Source of the DNA: DASTSN01 sp035760665
GTDB lineage: Bacteria; Bacteroidota; Bacteroidia; Chitinophagales; Chitinophagaceae
DNA: 44,394 bases
NCBI GenBank assembly: GCA_035760665.1
Contig: DASTSN010000076.1
Coordinates: 1 to 44,394 of the forward strand
Reading direction: 5' to 3'
Below are positions 7,826 through 16,232 of the stretch, in pieces (positions within the stretch are counted from its first letter, which is position 1; each line of letters starts with the position of its first letter). The notes beneath the pieces were generated by a model. The model worked only from the letters and a program-made list of their open reading frames with translations. It searched no databases and was not told the origin of the DNA. The translations under genes were made by a program, and so were the position numbers.

Positions 7826-9061
7826 TCAGTTTGCGTAATAATAAATTGTGTTGCTGTTGTTTTCATCAAACAGGATCCGGCTTTCCTGTAAAATATCTTC
7901 GGTAGTGACTGAATGATATTTTTCCAGTTCGAAATTCATCCATGCCGCATCGCCCAGCAGTTCGTAATAAGCGAGGCTGTTGGCCCTGTTCATCACAGTC
8001 ATATCTTCAAAGGCGATCATGCTCTCGGTTTTATTCTTCACTTTTTCTAGTTCTATTTCCATTACCACCTCTTGCTTTAACTGGTTCAGAATATCATCCA
8101 GGGCTTTTTCGGCATCTTTCATCGCAACACCTTTCACCAGCTTTCCTTCAAAGATGACCAGGCCGGGGTCGGTGGTGCCGTGATGATAACACTCCAGGCT
8201 GCTGAATAATTTCTTTTCCTTTACCAGGGTTTGATACAGGCGGGAAGAACCGCCGCCACTCAGGATATCCGTCAGCAGGTCGGTGATGTAATACTTCCTG
8301 TCGAGGCGGGAAGCCATATGCCAGCTTTTGTACAAGGCGTCAAGCGGTACATCGGCATGGACCTCCATCTTACGGGGAGCCACCTGTGCAGGTTCTGCTG
8401 GCAGATTTCGTTTATATTTTTCGCCGGAAGGAATATCGCCAAACCATTTTTCGGCCAGCTGCCGTACCCGTGCAGTTGTAACATTGCCGGCCACGACAAG
8501 TATTGCATTTACCGGGCGATAATGTTTGAAAAAGAAATGCTTTACATCATCCAGCCGCGCCTGTTCGATGTGTGACAGTTCTTTTCCAATTGTCATCCAG
8601 CGATAGGGGTGTACCTTATACGAAAGATCGCGTAATTTTTGGCCCACATCGCCGTAGGGTTTATTCAGGTAATGTTCTTTAAATTCTTCACAAACCACCT
8701 TCCGTTGCACATCAAGGCTTTTTTCGCTGAAAGCCAGGGACAGCATCCGGTCGCTCTCCAGCCAGAAAGCCGTTTCCAGGTTTTCGGCTGGCAGTTGGAT
8801 ATAATAATTTGTGAGATCGTTAGTGGTATAAGCATTGTTTTCACCACCCGCCATTTGCAGAGGCTCGTCATAGTTAGGGATATTCACCGAACCGCCAAAC
8901 ATCAGATGTTCAAAAAGATGCGCAAACCCTGTACGGCCAGGATCTTCATCCCTTGCACCAACATCGTACATAATATTCATCACCGCCATGGGTGTGGAAG
9001 TATCCTGGTGCACAATTACCCGCAAACCATTCGGCAACGTAAATTTTTCAAATTGTATCAT
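7826..9061 (-). CDS. M16 family zinc peptidase, catalytic subunit
   Basis: A 411-aa M16 peptidase with the inverted zinc motif H48-L-F-E51-H52 in GFAHLFEHLMFGG and the downstream acidic stretch VVCEEFKEHYLNKPYGD, which supplies the third zinc ligand. The second half is the degenerate domain. There is no signal peptide. It is the first gene of a two-gene unit with the non-catalytic subunit at 6517-7791. A -7-like box (TACTTTTA on the minus strand, 9095-9102) lies 33 bp upstream of the ATG. The expected partnership is a heterodimer degrading small peptides. Confidence 0.92.
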   Translation of the reverse strand: MIQFEKFTLPNGLRVIVHQDTSTPMAVMNIMYDVGARDEDPGRTGFAHLFEHLMFGGSVNIPNYDEPLQMAGGENNAYTTNDLTNYYIQLPAENLETAFWLESDRMLSLAFSEKSLDVQRKVVCEEFKEHYLNKPYGDVGQKLRDLSYKVHPYRWMTIGKELSHIEQARLDDVKHFFFKHYRPVNAILVVAGNVTTARVRQLAEKWFGDIPSGEKYKRNLPAEPAQVAPRKMEVHADVPLDALYKSWHMASRLDRKYYITDLLTDILSGGGSSRLYQTLVKEKKLFSSLECYHHGTTDPGLVIFEGKLVKGVAMKDAEKALDDILNQLKQEVVMEIELEKVKNKTESMIAFEDMTVMNRANSLAYYELLGDAAWMNFELEKYHSVTTEDILQESRILFDENNSNTIYYYAN

Positions 9062-9136
9062 ACATCAAAAACAAGATATGGAATCAAAAGTTTGTAAAAG
9101 TACGGGAAATGCAGGTTTATGAAATAAGGGGGCGTT

Positions 9137-10336
9137 TTATAAAATACTTTTTACTTTAAACTCAACTTCCCTGAGATCCCCATCGCGGCGAAGAATCAGT
9201 TTGATTTTTTGACCTGCGGCCTGTAAGGCTGTTTTATACTGACTAAGATTTTGTGTAAACACCTTGTTAATGCCCACTACCACATCTCCTTCTTTGACAC
9301 CAGCTTTTTCTGCAGGAGAACCATCTGCTACATCGCCGATAATAATTTGCCCGTTAATATTATAAAGCTCGATGCCAGAATAGGAGTAATCAAAAGGTTC
9401 CCTGAAATGGGAATTCGGCATAATATATATATCCCGTTTTTCATAGTTTAAAATCACATTGAAACGGCGCAGCAAGTCGTTGCCCAAAATACCACCCAGG
9501 TAGGGATAGGATGTTACATTAAAAGTGTCATCAAAAATGTAAATCGGGACTTTGTGAAATTTATACGGGCCGATTTTCACTTCTTTTATAACGGTCGTGG
9601 CCATATCCACTTTACCGCCAAGGCCTTCTGCCTGCTTCCGGTACAATTTTCTTTTTCGATGCAACACCGAACTGTCTTTTATAAAATCGCTTGTCAGCAT
9701 CAGGCAAAGGCCGGCCCCCATGTCAAATAAAAACCGCGAGTTAATTGTTCTGTTATCTTTTATCCTGGCCGCCTGTACCGCCAGTGTGGTTATGGAGGGT
9801 TTCAGTAAATAGCCGCCTTTCGGGTATTTAAAGGGGCCACGGGTGTAAAACGAAATCAATGAACTATCGTAGTCAAGTTTGATGATGTAGCGGCTGATGA
9901 CAGAATACCCAATAATACCGTCTATCGGTTCGCCATATACGCTGGTTAATATTGTATAATCATTGATGTGGAAATTCAGGCTGTCGATGGTTAAGCCTGG
10001 AAGATGAAGCTGCTGGTTGTACACAAAACTAACCTTACGAATACCGGCAATACCCCTGATGGTCCTGTCGGAAGGTTCTTTTTTTACTTTCAATATTTCT
10101 GCTACTGTGGAATCGAGGGAGATACCCCCGCTGCCTGTATCAAAAACAAAATTGAGCGAGTCAGGGTTGTCAGCAAATTTTGCTTTAATTATAATAACGC
10201 CACCGGTTAACATACGAAAAGGAAACCTGGTAACGAGGTGTGCATTGGGTTCTATAAATTCTTCCTGTCCAAAGACTGGGCTATTTGCAAAAAACTGGCT
10301 GAAAACGGGCAAAAGGGCAAGCAAAATTCGTTTCAT
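9137..10336 (-). CDS. Secreted retropepsin-like aspartyl protease with PDZ domain
   Basis: Signal peptide MKRILLALLPVFSQ..., cleaved near VFGQ. I chose ATG 10336 over the ATG three codons earlier because it gives a compact n-region. The first catalytic motif is FDTGSGG (Asp69 in the longer numbering), the second FLFDMGAG (Asp208), each followed by a hydrophobic strand as in pepsin-like halves. The second motif has DMGA instead of DTG/DSG, an unusual but seen variation. Residues about 320-395 form a PDZ domain (GSPAEKAGVKEGDVVVGINK). The protein is about 400 aa, typical for Bacteroidota periplasmic enzymes of this type. It is divergent from mqnC and upstream of no obvious partner. The substrate is unknown. 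Confidence 0.85.
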   Translation of the reverse strand: MKRILLALLPVFSQFFANSPVFGQEEFIEPNAHLVTRFPFRMLTGGVIIIKAKFADNPDSLNFVFDTGSGGISLDSTVAEILKVKKEPSDRTIRGIAGIRKVSFVYNQQLHLPGLTIDSLNFHINDYTILTSVYGEPIDGIIGYSVISRYIIKLDYDSSLISFYTRGPFKYPKGGYLLKPSITTLAVQAARIKDNRTINSRFLFDMGAGLCLMLTSDFIKDSSVLHRKRKLYRKQAEGLGGKVDMATTVIKEVKIGPYKFHKVPIYIFDDTFNVTSYPYLGGILGNDLLRRFNVILNYEKRDIYIMPNSHFREPFDYSYSGIELYNINGQIIIGDVADGSPAEKAGVKEGDVVVGINKVFTQNLSQYKTALQAAGQKIKLILRRDGDLREVEFKVKSIL

Positions 10337-10480
10337 TACGGTCACTTGGTTTAATGGTGGCTCCTATGATGACAAAAGGAAACCTCAAAAAGATGCAATG
10401 GATCGTTTCATTGAAATTAAATTTAGTCAATCGGTTGCCGCCATCAAAACCGTTTATAAGAATTATATGGCCGCTGTCAC

Positions 10481-10488
10481 TAACTTTG
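10481..10488 (+). promoter_or_regulatory. -7 box of mqnC
   Basis: TAACTTTG matches TAnnTTTG exactly and ends 18 bases before the mqnC ATG. The -33 position is weak (AAGA). Confidence 0.5.
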
Positions 10489-10506
10489 CAGTTCAAATGA
10501 GTAGTT

Positions 10507-11631
10507 ATGTTATTGGATGATCTTTACCAAAAGGCGCTTAGGTTTGAGTTTCTGACAGCAGAAGAGGGCAAACATCTTTTTCAGCATGCCCCGCTCACCG
10601 AGCTGATGTTTGTGGCCAATGAAATGCGAAAAAAGCAGGTGCCGCACGGAAAGGTTACCTGGCAGATTGACCGCAATGTAAACACCACCAATGTCTGCAT
10701 CGCCAATTGTAAATTTTGTAACTTTTATCGTATCCCCGGCCATCCGGAAGCGTATGTGACCGATATGCCGGCATACCGGAAAAAAATACAGGAAACCATC
10801 AAATACGGTGGCGACCAGCTGCTATTACAGGGCGGCCATCACCCGGAACTGGGTCTTGATTTTTATACCAATATTTTCCGGCAAATCAAGCAGGAGTTTC
10901 CCAGCATTAAACTGCACGCACTGGGCCCTCCCGAAGTAGCCCATATCACCAAGCTGGAAAAATCTACTCACCGGGAAGTACTGATGGCGCTGAAAGAGGC
11001 CGGCATGGACAGCCTGCCCGGCGCCGGTGCAGAAATACTGGTAGACAGGGTGCGGCGGCTGATTTCGAAAGGTAAATGCGGGGCGCAGGAGTGGCTTGAT
11101 ATTATGCACGAAGCCCACAAGCTACAGATCACCACGTCTGCCACAATGATGTTTGGCCACGTAGAAACCATCGACGAACGATTTGAGCACCTGCTAAAAA
11201 TCCGCGAAGTACAAAGCCGAAAACCGGAAGACGCAAAAGGCTTTCTTGCCTTTATTCCCTGGACCTTTCAGGATGTAGACACGCTGCTGGCAAAAATTCG
11301 CGGTGTACAAAACCTGACTACTACCGAAGAATATATCCGCATGATTGCCATCAGCCGCATCATGCTGCCCAATATCAAAAACATCCAGGCAAGCTGGCTT
11401 ACGGTGGGTAAACAAACTGCCCAGTTATGCCTGCATGGCGGGGCCAACGATTTTGGCTCCATTATGATAGAAGAAAACGTCGTCAGTGCTGCCGGCGCAC
11501 CGCATCGGTTTACTTATAAAACAATACAGGATGCCATACGCGAAGCGGGTTTTGAGCCACAACTGCGCAACCAGCAATACGAGTGGCGCGAAATTCCTGA
11601 AACAATTGTTGAACAGGTGATCAATTACTAA
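10507..11631 (+). CDS. mqnC: Cyclic dehypoxanthinyl futalosine synthase (MqnC)
   Basis: Radical-SAM enzyme of the futalosine route to menaquinone, 374 aa, the usual length. The [4Fe-4S] cluster motif CxxxCxxC is C-IAN-C-KF-C in NTTNVCIANCKFCNF. The next conserved blocks are GGDQLLLQGGHHPELGL and HALGPPEVAHI. The C-terminal signature is ASWLTVGKQTAQLCLHGGAN followed by DFGSIMIEENVV. This block, with GANDFGS, separates MqnC from MqnE. It acts in the cytosol on the MqnB product, giving the cyclic intermediate for MqnD. No other mqn gene is in the window. It starts at ATG 10507 behind a clear -7 box. Confidence 0.93.
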   Translation: MLLDDLYQKALRFEFLTAEEGKHLFQHAPLTELMFVANEMRKKQVPHGKVTWQIDRNVNTTNVCIANCKFCNFYRIPGHPEAYVTDMPAYRKKIQETIKYGGDQLLLQGGHHPELGLDFYTNIFRQIKQEFPSIKLHALGPPEVAHITKLEKSTHREVLMALKEAGMDSLPGAGAEILVDRVRRLISKGKCGAQEWLDIMHEAHKLQITTSATMMFGHVETIDERFEHLLKIREVQSRKPEDAKGFLAFIPWTFQDVDTLLAKIRGVQNLTTTEEYIRMIAISRIMLPNIKNIQASWLTVGKQTAQLCLHGGANDFGSIMIEENVVSAAGAPHRFTYKTIQDAIREAGFEPQLRNQQYEWREIPETIVEQVINY

Positions 11632-11736
11632 AGAAGGATTTCGTTATCCAATCCTGATATTATTCTGACAGCACTGATGTTTCTGGCCTGGCTCAGGGTA
11701 AAAGTTCGTATTTTTCTATACCAAAATTCTTTGCTG

Positions 11737-13251
11737 ATGCTTTGCCATATTTATTCCGCCTTTTCAAAAGGCATCGCTTTCCTTTTTTTATTCAGCCTGC
11801 CGCAACTACAAACGATTGCCCAATCGCCTGCCGGCATTTTTGAGGGAAGAAACGATGTGGGTAATGTACAATATGCCGGAACCGTTACGTACGCTACCGC
11901 AAACGATCGTTACGAATTAAGCGGCGCAGGATCCAACATCTGGTTCAGCCACGACGAGTTTTCATTCCTCTGGAAAAAAATGAAGGGAGATTTCATCTTG
12001 CAGGCAAGAGGCCATTTTATTGGCAAAGGAGTGGAAGCACATCGAAAATTTGGTTGGATGGTGCGCAGCAGTCTTGACAGCAGCGCCCCAATGGTAAGCG
12101 CCACCGTACACGGTGATGGACTTACGTCCTTACAATACCGAAAAACAACCGGTGATGACGTAGCGGAGATCAAATCGGATGTTTACGGGCCCGATGTGAT
12201 ACAACTCGAACGATCGGGCAATACATACATCATGTCTGTGGCACATTTTGGCGAACTGTACAGCCAGGAAAAAATAGATGCAATCAACCTGGGAGATGAT
12301 GTTTATGCCGGTCTTTTTGTTTGTTCGCATAATAAGGATGTGGTGGAAAAGGTTTCTTTCGACAATGTACGGATCGTGGTTCCTGCCGGAGCAGATCTTG
12401 TTCCCTATCGTGAATACCTGGGGAGCCATATTGAAACAATGGACGTGCAGAGTGGTCACCGGCAGATATTGTATTCGGAAAAATCGTCGCTGCAGGCGCC
12501 CAACTGGATGCGGAATGGCCAATCATTAATTTATAACAAAGATGGGCTCATCTACAAGCTTGACCTGAAAAATCCCCGGCCCGTTGTGATCAATACAGGC
12601 TTTGTAAAAAACAACAACAACGACCATGTCATTTCATTTAACGGAAAAATGCTTGGCCTCAGCAGCGCCAGTGCCGATCCGAAATACGGCTCTATCGTAT
12701 ACACTGTACCGTTACAAGGCGGCACACCCAAGCAGGTTACGGCTACCGGGCCTTCTTACCTGCACGGCTGGTCGCCCGACGGAAAATTCCTGGTTTTTAC
12801 CGGCCAGCGAAACAATGATTTTGATATCTATAAAATTCCCGCTGGCGGAGGAGAGGAAATACGCCTGACGGATGCAACCGGCCTTGATGATGGCCCCGAA
12901 TACAGCCCGGATGGAAAATATATTTATTTCAATTCCGTTCGTTCAGGCACAATGCAACTCTGGCGGATGCGGCCCGACGGATCGCAGCAGGAACAGCTTA
13001 CCAATGATGATCTCAATAACTGGTTTCCGCACATATCACCCAACGGAAAATGGATTGTGTTTCTAAGCTTTGGAAAAGATGTAAAGCCCGACGATCACCC
13101 ATTTTACAAACACGTTTACCTGCGCATGATGCCGGCAAACGGTGGACAGCCCAGGGTTATTAGTTATTTATACGGCGGCCAGGGCACTATCAATACGCCT
13201 TCGTGGTCGCCCGACAGCCAAAAAATTGCTTTTGTCAGCAACAGCAACTGA
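11737..13251 (+). CDS. Secreted TolB-like beta-propeller protein with N-terminal jelly-roll domain
   Basis: The frame opens at 11677, but ATG 11737 gives a better signal peptide (MLCHIYSAFSKGIAFLFLF, cleaved near TIAQ). Residues about 55-235 of the longer frame form a beta-rich domain (GSNIWFSHDEFSFLWKKMKG, FDNVRIVVP) like DUF1349/concanavalin-type folds. The C-terminal half carries at least four PD40/WD40-like units: NWMRNGQSLIYN, GWSPDGKFLVFTG, EYSPDGKYIYFNS, HISPNGKWIVFLS, and a last SWSPDSQKIAFVS. It is often annotated as a TolB-family or biopolymer-transport-like protein. There is no tol operon here, so a Tol role is not supported. It follows mqnC by about 100 bp. A strong hairpin terminator lies 32 bp downstream. 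Confidence 0.8.
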   Translation: MLCHIYSAFSKGIAFLFLFSLPQLQTIAQSPAGIFEGRNDVGNVQYAGTVTYATANDRYELSGAGSNIWFSHDEFSFLWKKMKGDFILQARGHFIGKGVEAHRKFGWMVRSSLDSSAPMVSATVHGDGLTSLQYRKTTGDDVAEIKSDVYGPDVIQLERSGNTYIMSVAHFGELYSQEKIDAINLGDDVYAGLFVCSHNKDVVEKVSFDNVRIVVPAGADLVPYREYLGSHIETMDVQSGHRQILYSEKSSLQAPNWMRNGQSLIYNKDGLIYKLDLKNPRPVVINTGFVKNNNNDHVISFNGKMLGLSSASADPKYGSIVYTVPLQGGTPKQVTATGPSYLHGWSPDGKFLVFTGQRNNDFDIYKIPAGGGEEIRLTDATGLDDGPEYSPDGKYIYFNSVRSGTMQLWRMRPDGSQQEQLTNDDLNNWFPHISPNGKWIVFLSFGKDVKPDDHPFYKHVYLRMMPANGGQPRVISYLYGGQGTINTPSWSPDSQKIAFVSNSN

Positions 13252-13283
13252 TCTTGCTGCTGAACCGCTAAAAAAACAAAAAT

Positions 13284-13310
13284 AGGATGGCATTCATCCT
13301 CTTTTTGTTT
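13284..13310. terminator. Hairpin terminator, probably bidirectional
   Basis: AGGATG, a five-base loop GCATT and CATCCT form a perfect 6-bp stem followed by CTTTTTGTTT. An A-rich run precedes it on the other side. It lies between the convergent genes ending at 13251 and 13329. Confidence 0.8.
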
Positions 13311-13328
13311 ATGACATTTCAAGCCGCA

Positions 13329-14315
13329 TTATTTCTTGGGATATTTTTCAACCTTATTACTAACGGCCGGGATTGTGCGCAAATAGGCATAAATTGCTTT
13401 CAGGTCATTGTCTGTCATACCCGCATATACAGTCAGCGGCATCATGGTGTTTTCCTTGCCGGGATCAAAATTGTAACCTTTTTCATCGCGGTAAGGAATG
13501 AATTTATTTAAAAAGCGCTCCTCCGTCCAGGAGCCGATTCCTGTAGCAGAGTCGGAAGTGATATTTGCCGTAGTCACGGTAAATAAACCCGTGTGAAAAG
13601 TATTGCCTCCTGCAAACATTCTTTTGAAATCGGGCTGGCCTTTCATAAATGGCGTATGACAGGTGCCGCAATCGGCCACCGTTACAAGGTATTCACCATA
13701 TTTAACCTGGTCGTTTAACGGAGGCGGCGGATTTTGATCTACCGATTTTTGCAGGTTGGGTGGGTAGGTCATGCTGACGGGGATTAGCAGTTGCCGTGCC
13801 GGTACACTGTTTTTTATGGGCTTCAGCGTTCGGATGTAGGCAATGATGCTCAGTAGGTCCTCTTTAGCCATCCGGTTGAAATTGGGGTAGGGCATTAACG
13901 GAAACAAGGTGTCGCCATTTTTATTAATGCCCTGGGTAATCGCCCGCAGAATTTCTTCATCTGTCCAGTTGCCGATACCCGTCTCCGGATCGGGTGTAAT
14001 ATTTCTTGCATAAACGGTACCCGGTATAGCCGCTAAAAGTTTGTTATCAAATTTTTCCCCGCCCATACCTTCGGTGCCCGGCACGATGGGGCCTGCATAT
14101 TTTGTAAAGTCACGTTTGCTGTGGCAGTCCAGGCAGGCAGCAACGTGTTTAACAAGGTATTCCCCTCTGGCAAGTACATTTTTTACAGAATCTTCTTTGG
14201 CTTTTGTTTCGGCTTCTTCCGATGTGGATTTGCCCTTTTCGTTATTACAGGCAATAAAATAACTGGCAGAGATTGCAGCAAGCAGAATCGCCAGCACTGC
14301 TGTACGCTTTCTCAT
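13329..14315 (-). CDS. Di-haem cytochrome c lipoprotein
   Basis: A 328-aa exported lipoprotein. The signal peptide MRKRTAVLAILLAA ends in the lipobox SYFIAC, with Cys23 lipidated, followed by a charged linker. Two class-I cytochrome c domains each hold a CxxCH site: CLDCH (61-65) and CGTCH (216-220). Likely distal methionines lie in PLMPYPNF (Met141) and in NTMMPLTVY near the C-terminus. The layout resembles the cytochrome subunits of periplasmic alcohol or sugar dehydrogenases, but no dehydrogenase gene is adjacent. It probably passes electrons in the periplasm. It converges on the propeller gene over the terminator at 13284. Its electron partner is unknown. Confidence 0.9.
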   Translation of the reverse strand: MRKRTAVLAILLAAISASYFIACNNEKGKSTSEEAETKAKEDSVKNVLARGEYLVKHVAACLDCHSKRDFTKYAGPIVPGTEGMGGEKFDNKLLAAIPGTVYARNITPDPETGIGNWTDEEILRAITQGINKNGDTLFPLMPYPNFNRMAKEDLLSIIAYIRTLKPIKNSVPARQLLIPVSMTYPPNLQKSVDQNPPPPLNDQVKYGEYLVTVADCGTCHTPFMKGQPDFKRMFAGGNTFHTGLFTVTTANITSDSATGIGSWTEERFLNKFIPYRDEKGYNFDPGKENTMMPLTVYAGMTDNDLKAIYAYLRTIPAVSNKVEKYPKK

Positions 14316-14413
14316 AAACGTTGGTTTATTTTTGGGGTTAATTAAAGGAAAAGATCATCTAAAGTTTACGAAAAAAACTAATATGAGCAAGTATAAATTT
14401 GGATGCTGGTTCA

Positions 14414-15514
14414 TCAGGCCAGCCGGATAACATTCAGTGCTGCATCAAGAATAACCATGGCGGCATCATAGCCTTTTTGAATTTTTCCAAACCGGTTTTG
14501 CATATTCATTACTCGGGCGGGATACAGGCTGCACATACGCAATGCTTCGGCAAGCTCGATACCTGTGTGGTTTACAAGATTTTGTACGGCTTTATGCAAG
14601 GTAAGCGCCGAGCCGCTGAGAATGCCGGCAGCCTCATATTTATCTCCTGCCAGCTGGTGTTGGTAGGGGCCCTTATCAGTATGCGTTACTGCATCGGTAA
14701 TTACAAAAAGCCGCTCGCCCAGCATTTTTTTTGCAATACGAATCGCTGCATAATCAACGTGATGGCCATCGGGGATGATGCTGGCCCGCACACTGTCATG
14801 GTTAAAAACAGCTCCAACAAGTCCCGGCTCCCGGTGCTGGAGGGGACTCATTGCATTAAACAAATGCGTGGCGGCGGGAATGCCCCTGTCGAAAGCCTGC
14901 ATTGCTTCTTTGTATGTTGCGTTGCTGTGGCCGGCTGATACTACAATGCCTTTTGACATGATATAGTCCACCACTTCGTGGCTGCATATCTCCGGCGCCA
15001 GTGTTATGATGCGTATTACATCCTTTCCGTAATCCAGCAGCGCTTTTACCTCTTCTAACGAAGGGGCATGAATGAATGCTTCTAAATGAGCACCTTTCTT
15101 TTTAGGGTTAATCCATGGACCCTCCACATGCAATCCCAGTACGCCTTCTCCTCCTGTATCCCAGTATGCCCGGATGGCATCTATGCATTGATGAAAAACC
15201 GTTGTTGCATTCGTGGCTACAGTAGGCATACACCAGTAAGCGCCGCCTTCCCGGCAATAGTCGACCAGTTTTTTCAACGAATCGGGTTCCGGATATACTG
15301 CCAGTAGTTTTCCATGAGCACCGTAGATCTGCAAATCCATGAAAGCAGGCGCCAGCAGTCCATCAGGAAATGACACGGATTCAATGCCTTTTCCAATTTC
15401 AGCCGAGGGAACAACATCAATAATACGGTTCCCTTCCATAACCACAGCATGATCTTGTAACCACTTCTCTCCTGTAAAAACACGGCCGGCTGAAATGACT
15501 TTGACAGAGGACAT
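14414..15514 (-). CDS. nagA: N-acetylglucosamine-6-phosphate deacetylase
   Basis: Amidohydrolase that deacetylates GlcNAc-6-P to glucosamine-6-P, feeding amino sugars from peptidoglycan recycling or chitin into glycolysis. It is 366 aa, normal length. Family blocks are APAFMDLQIYGAHGKL, the metal-site HVEGPWINPKKKGAH, the two metal/substrate histidines in SAGHSNATYKEA and ATHLFNAMSPLQHREPG, and IIPDGHHVDY. The catalytic aspartate is in FVITDAV. A TACATTTG -7 box (minus strand, 15532-15539) sits 17 bases before the ATG. NagB is not in the window. The neighbours (cytochromes) are not related in function. Confidence 0.93.
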   Translation of the reverse strand: MSSVKVISAGRVFTGEKWLQDHAVVMEGNRIIDVVPSAEIGKGIESVSFPDGLLAPAFMDLQIYGAHGKLLAVYPEPDSLKKLVDYCREGGAYWCMPTVATNATTVFHQCIDAIRAYWDTGGEGVLGLHVEGPWINPKKKGAHLEAFIHAPSLEEVKALLDYGKDVIRIITLAPEICSHEVVDYIMSKGIVVSAGHSNATYKEAMQAFDRGIPAATHLFNAMSPLQHREPGLVGAVFNHDSVRASIIPDGHHVDYAAIRIAKKMLGERLFVITDAVTHTDKGPYQHQLAGDKYEAAGILSGSALTLHKAVQNLVNHTGIELAEALRMCSLYPARVMNMQNRFGKIQKGYDAAMVILDAALNVIRLA

Positions 15515-15531
15515 AGCTTTGTGTATATCAA

Positions 15532-15539
15532 CAAATGTA
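15532..15539 (-). promoter_or_regulatory. -7 box of nagA
   Basis: TACATTTG on the minus strand matches TAnnTTTG and ends 17 bases before the ATG. No clear TTTG is visible at -33. Confidence 0.45.
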
Positions 15540-15604
15540 ACGATGAATAAAGATTTAATTCTGTAAATTAGAAAATGATTCCTGTCACTATAAACTACTC
15601 ACGG

Positions 15605-16093
15605 ATGAAAACCTTTTCTTTCTTTTTGTTCCTGTTTTTTTTATTTTCCTGCAACCAGCAAAACGATGAAACGAAAAAATTGGCCGCCCGGATAGACAGC
15701 CTGCAGCAGGCGCTGGCCGACACTTACAAACCCGGATTTGGCGAATTTATGTCGAACATTCAGGTGCATCATGCCAAACTATGGTTTGCGGGTAAAAACA
15801 AAAACTGGGATCTTGCTGATTTTGAAATTCATGAGATCATGGAAAATATTGATGGCATCAAGCAATACCAGGCCGAGCGGCCGGAAACTAAATCATTGCT
15901 GATACTAAATCCCGCACTGGATACTATGAACGTGGCCATACAACAAAAAGACCCGGTCCGGTTCCGTAACGCATTTATTTTACTCACGAATACCTGCAAC
16001 GATTGCCATAAAAGTGTAAACTATTCATTCAACGAAGTGAAAATTCCCGATTCCCCGCCCTTTTCCAACCAGTCTTTTCAGCCTGTTAAATAA
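15605..16093 (+). CDS. Mono-haem cytochrome c-like lipoprotein
   Basis: Small exported lipoprotein. ATG 15605 (MKTFSFFLFLFFLFSC) is preferred over the ATG ten codons earlier because it starts the signal peptide directly. The lipobox is FLFSC. After a short helix (KLAARIDSLQQALAD) comes a helical body with conserved-looking HHAKLWFAGKNKNWDLADFE, and a single C-terminal haem site CNDCH. With one haem at the end of a four-helix-like body, it may have a cytochrome c'-like fold, though that is inference. It lies divergent to nagA and 140 bp before the sugar porter. Its partner is unknown. Confidence 0.75.
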   Translation: MKTFSFFLFLFFLFSCNQQNDETKKLAARIDSLQQALADTYKPGFGEFMSNIQVHHAKLWFAGKNKNWDLADFEIHEIMENIDGIKQYQAERPETKSLLILNPALDTMNVAIQQKDPVRFRNAFILLTNTCNDCHKSVNYSFNEVKIPDSPPFSNQSFQPVK

Positions 16094-16232
16094 AAGTAGA
16101 TTGCCTTGCATTCGAATTTTAAATGCCGCAAGATGATTTATTAAAATTACTTTAGATTTATAACTAAACTCATTTTCTGGGTAACATCCCCCAATTGTGC
16201 ATTTTAATACTTGTTTTAAAGAACGCTTGCTT

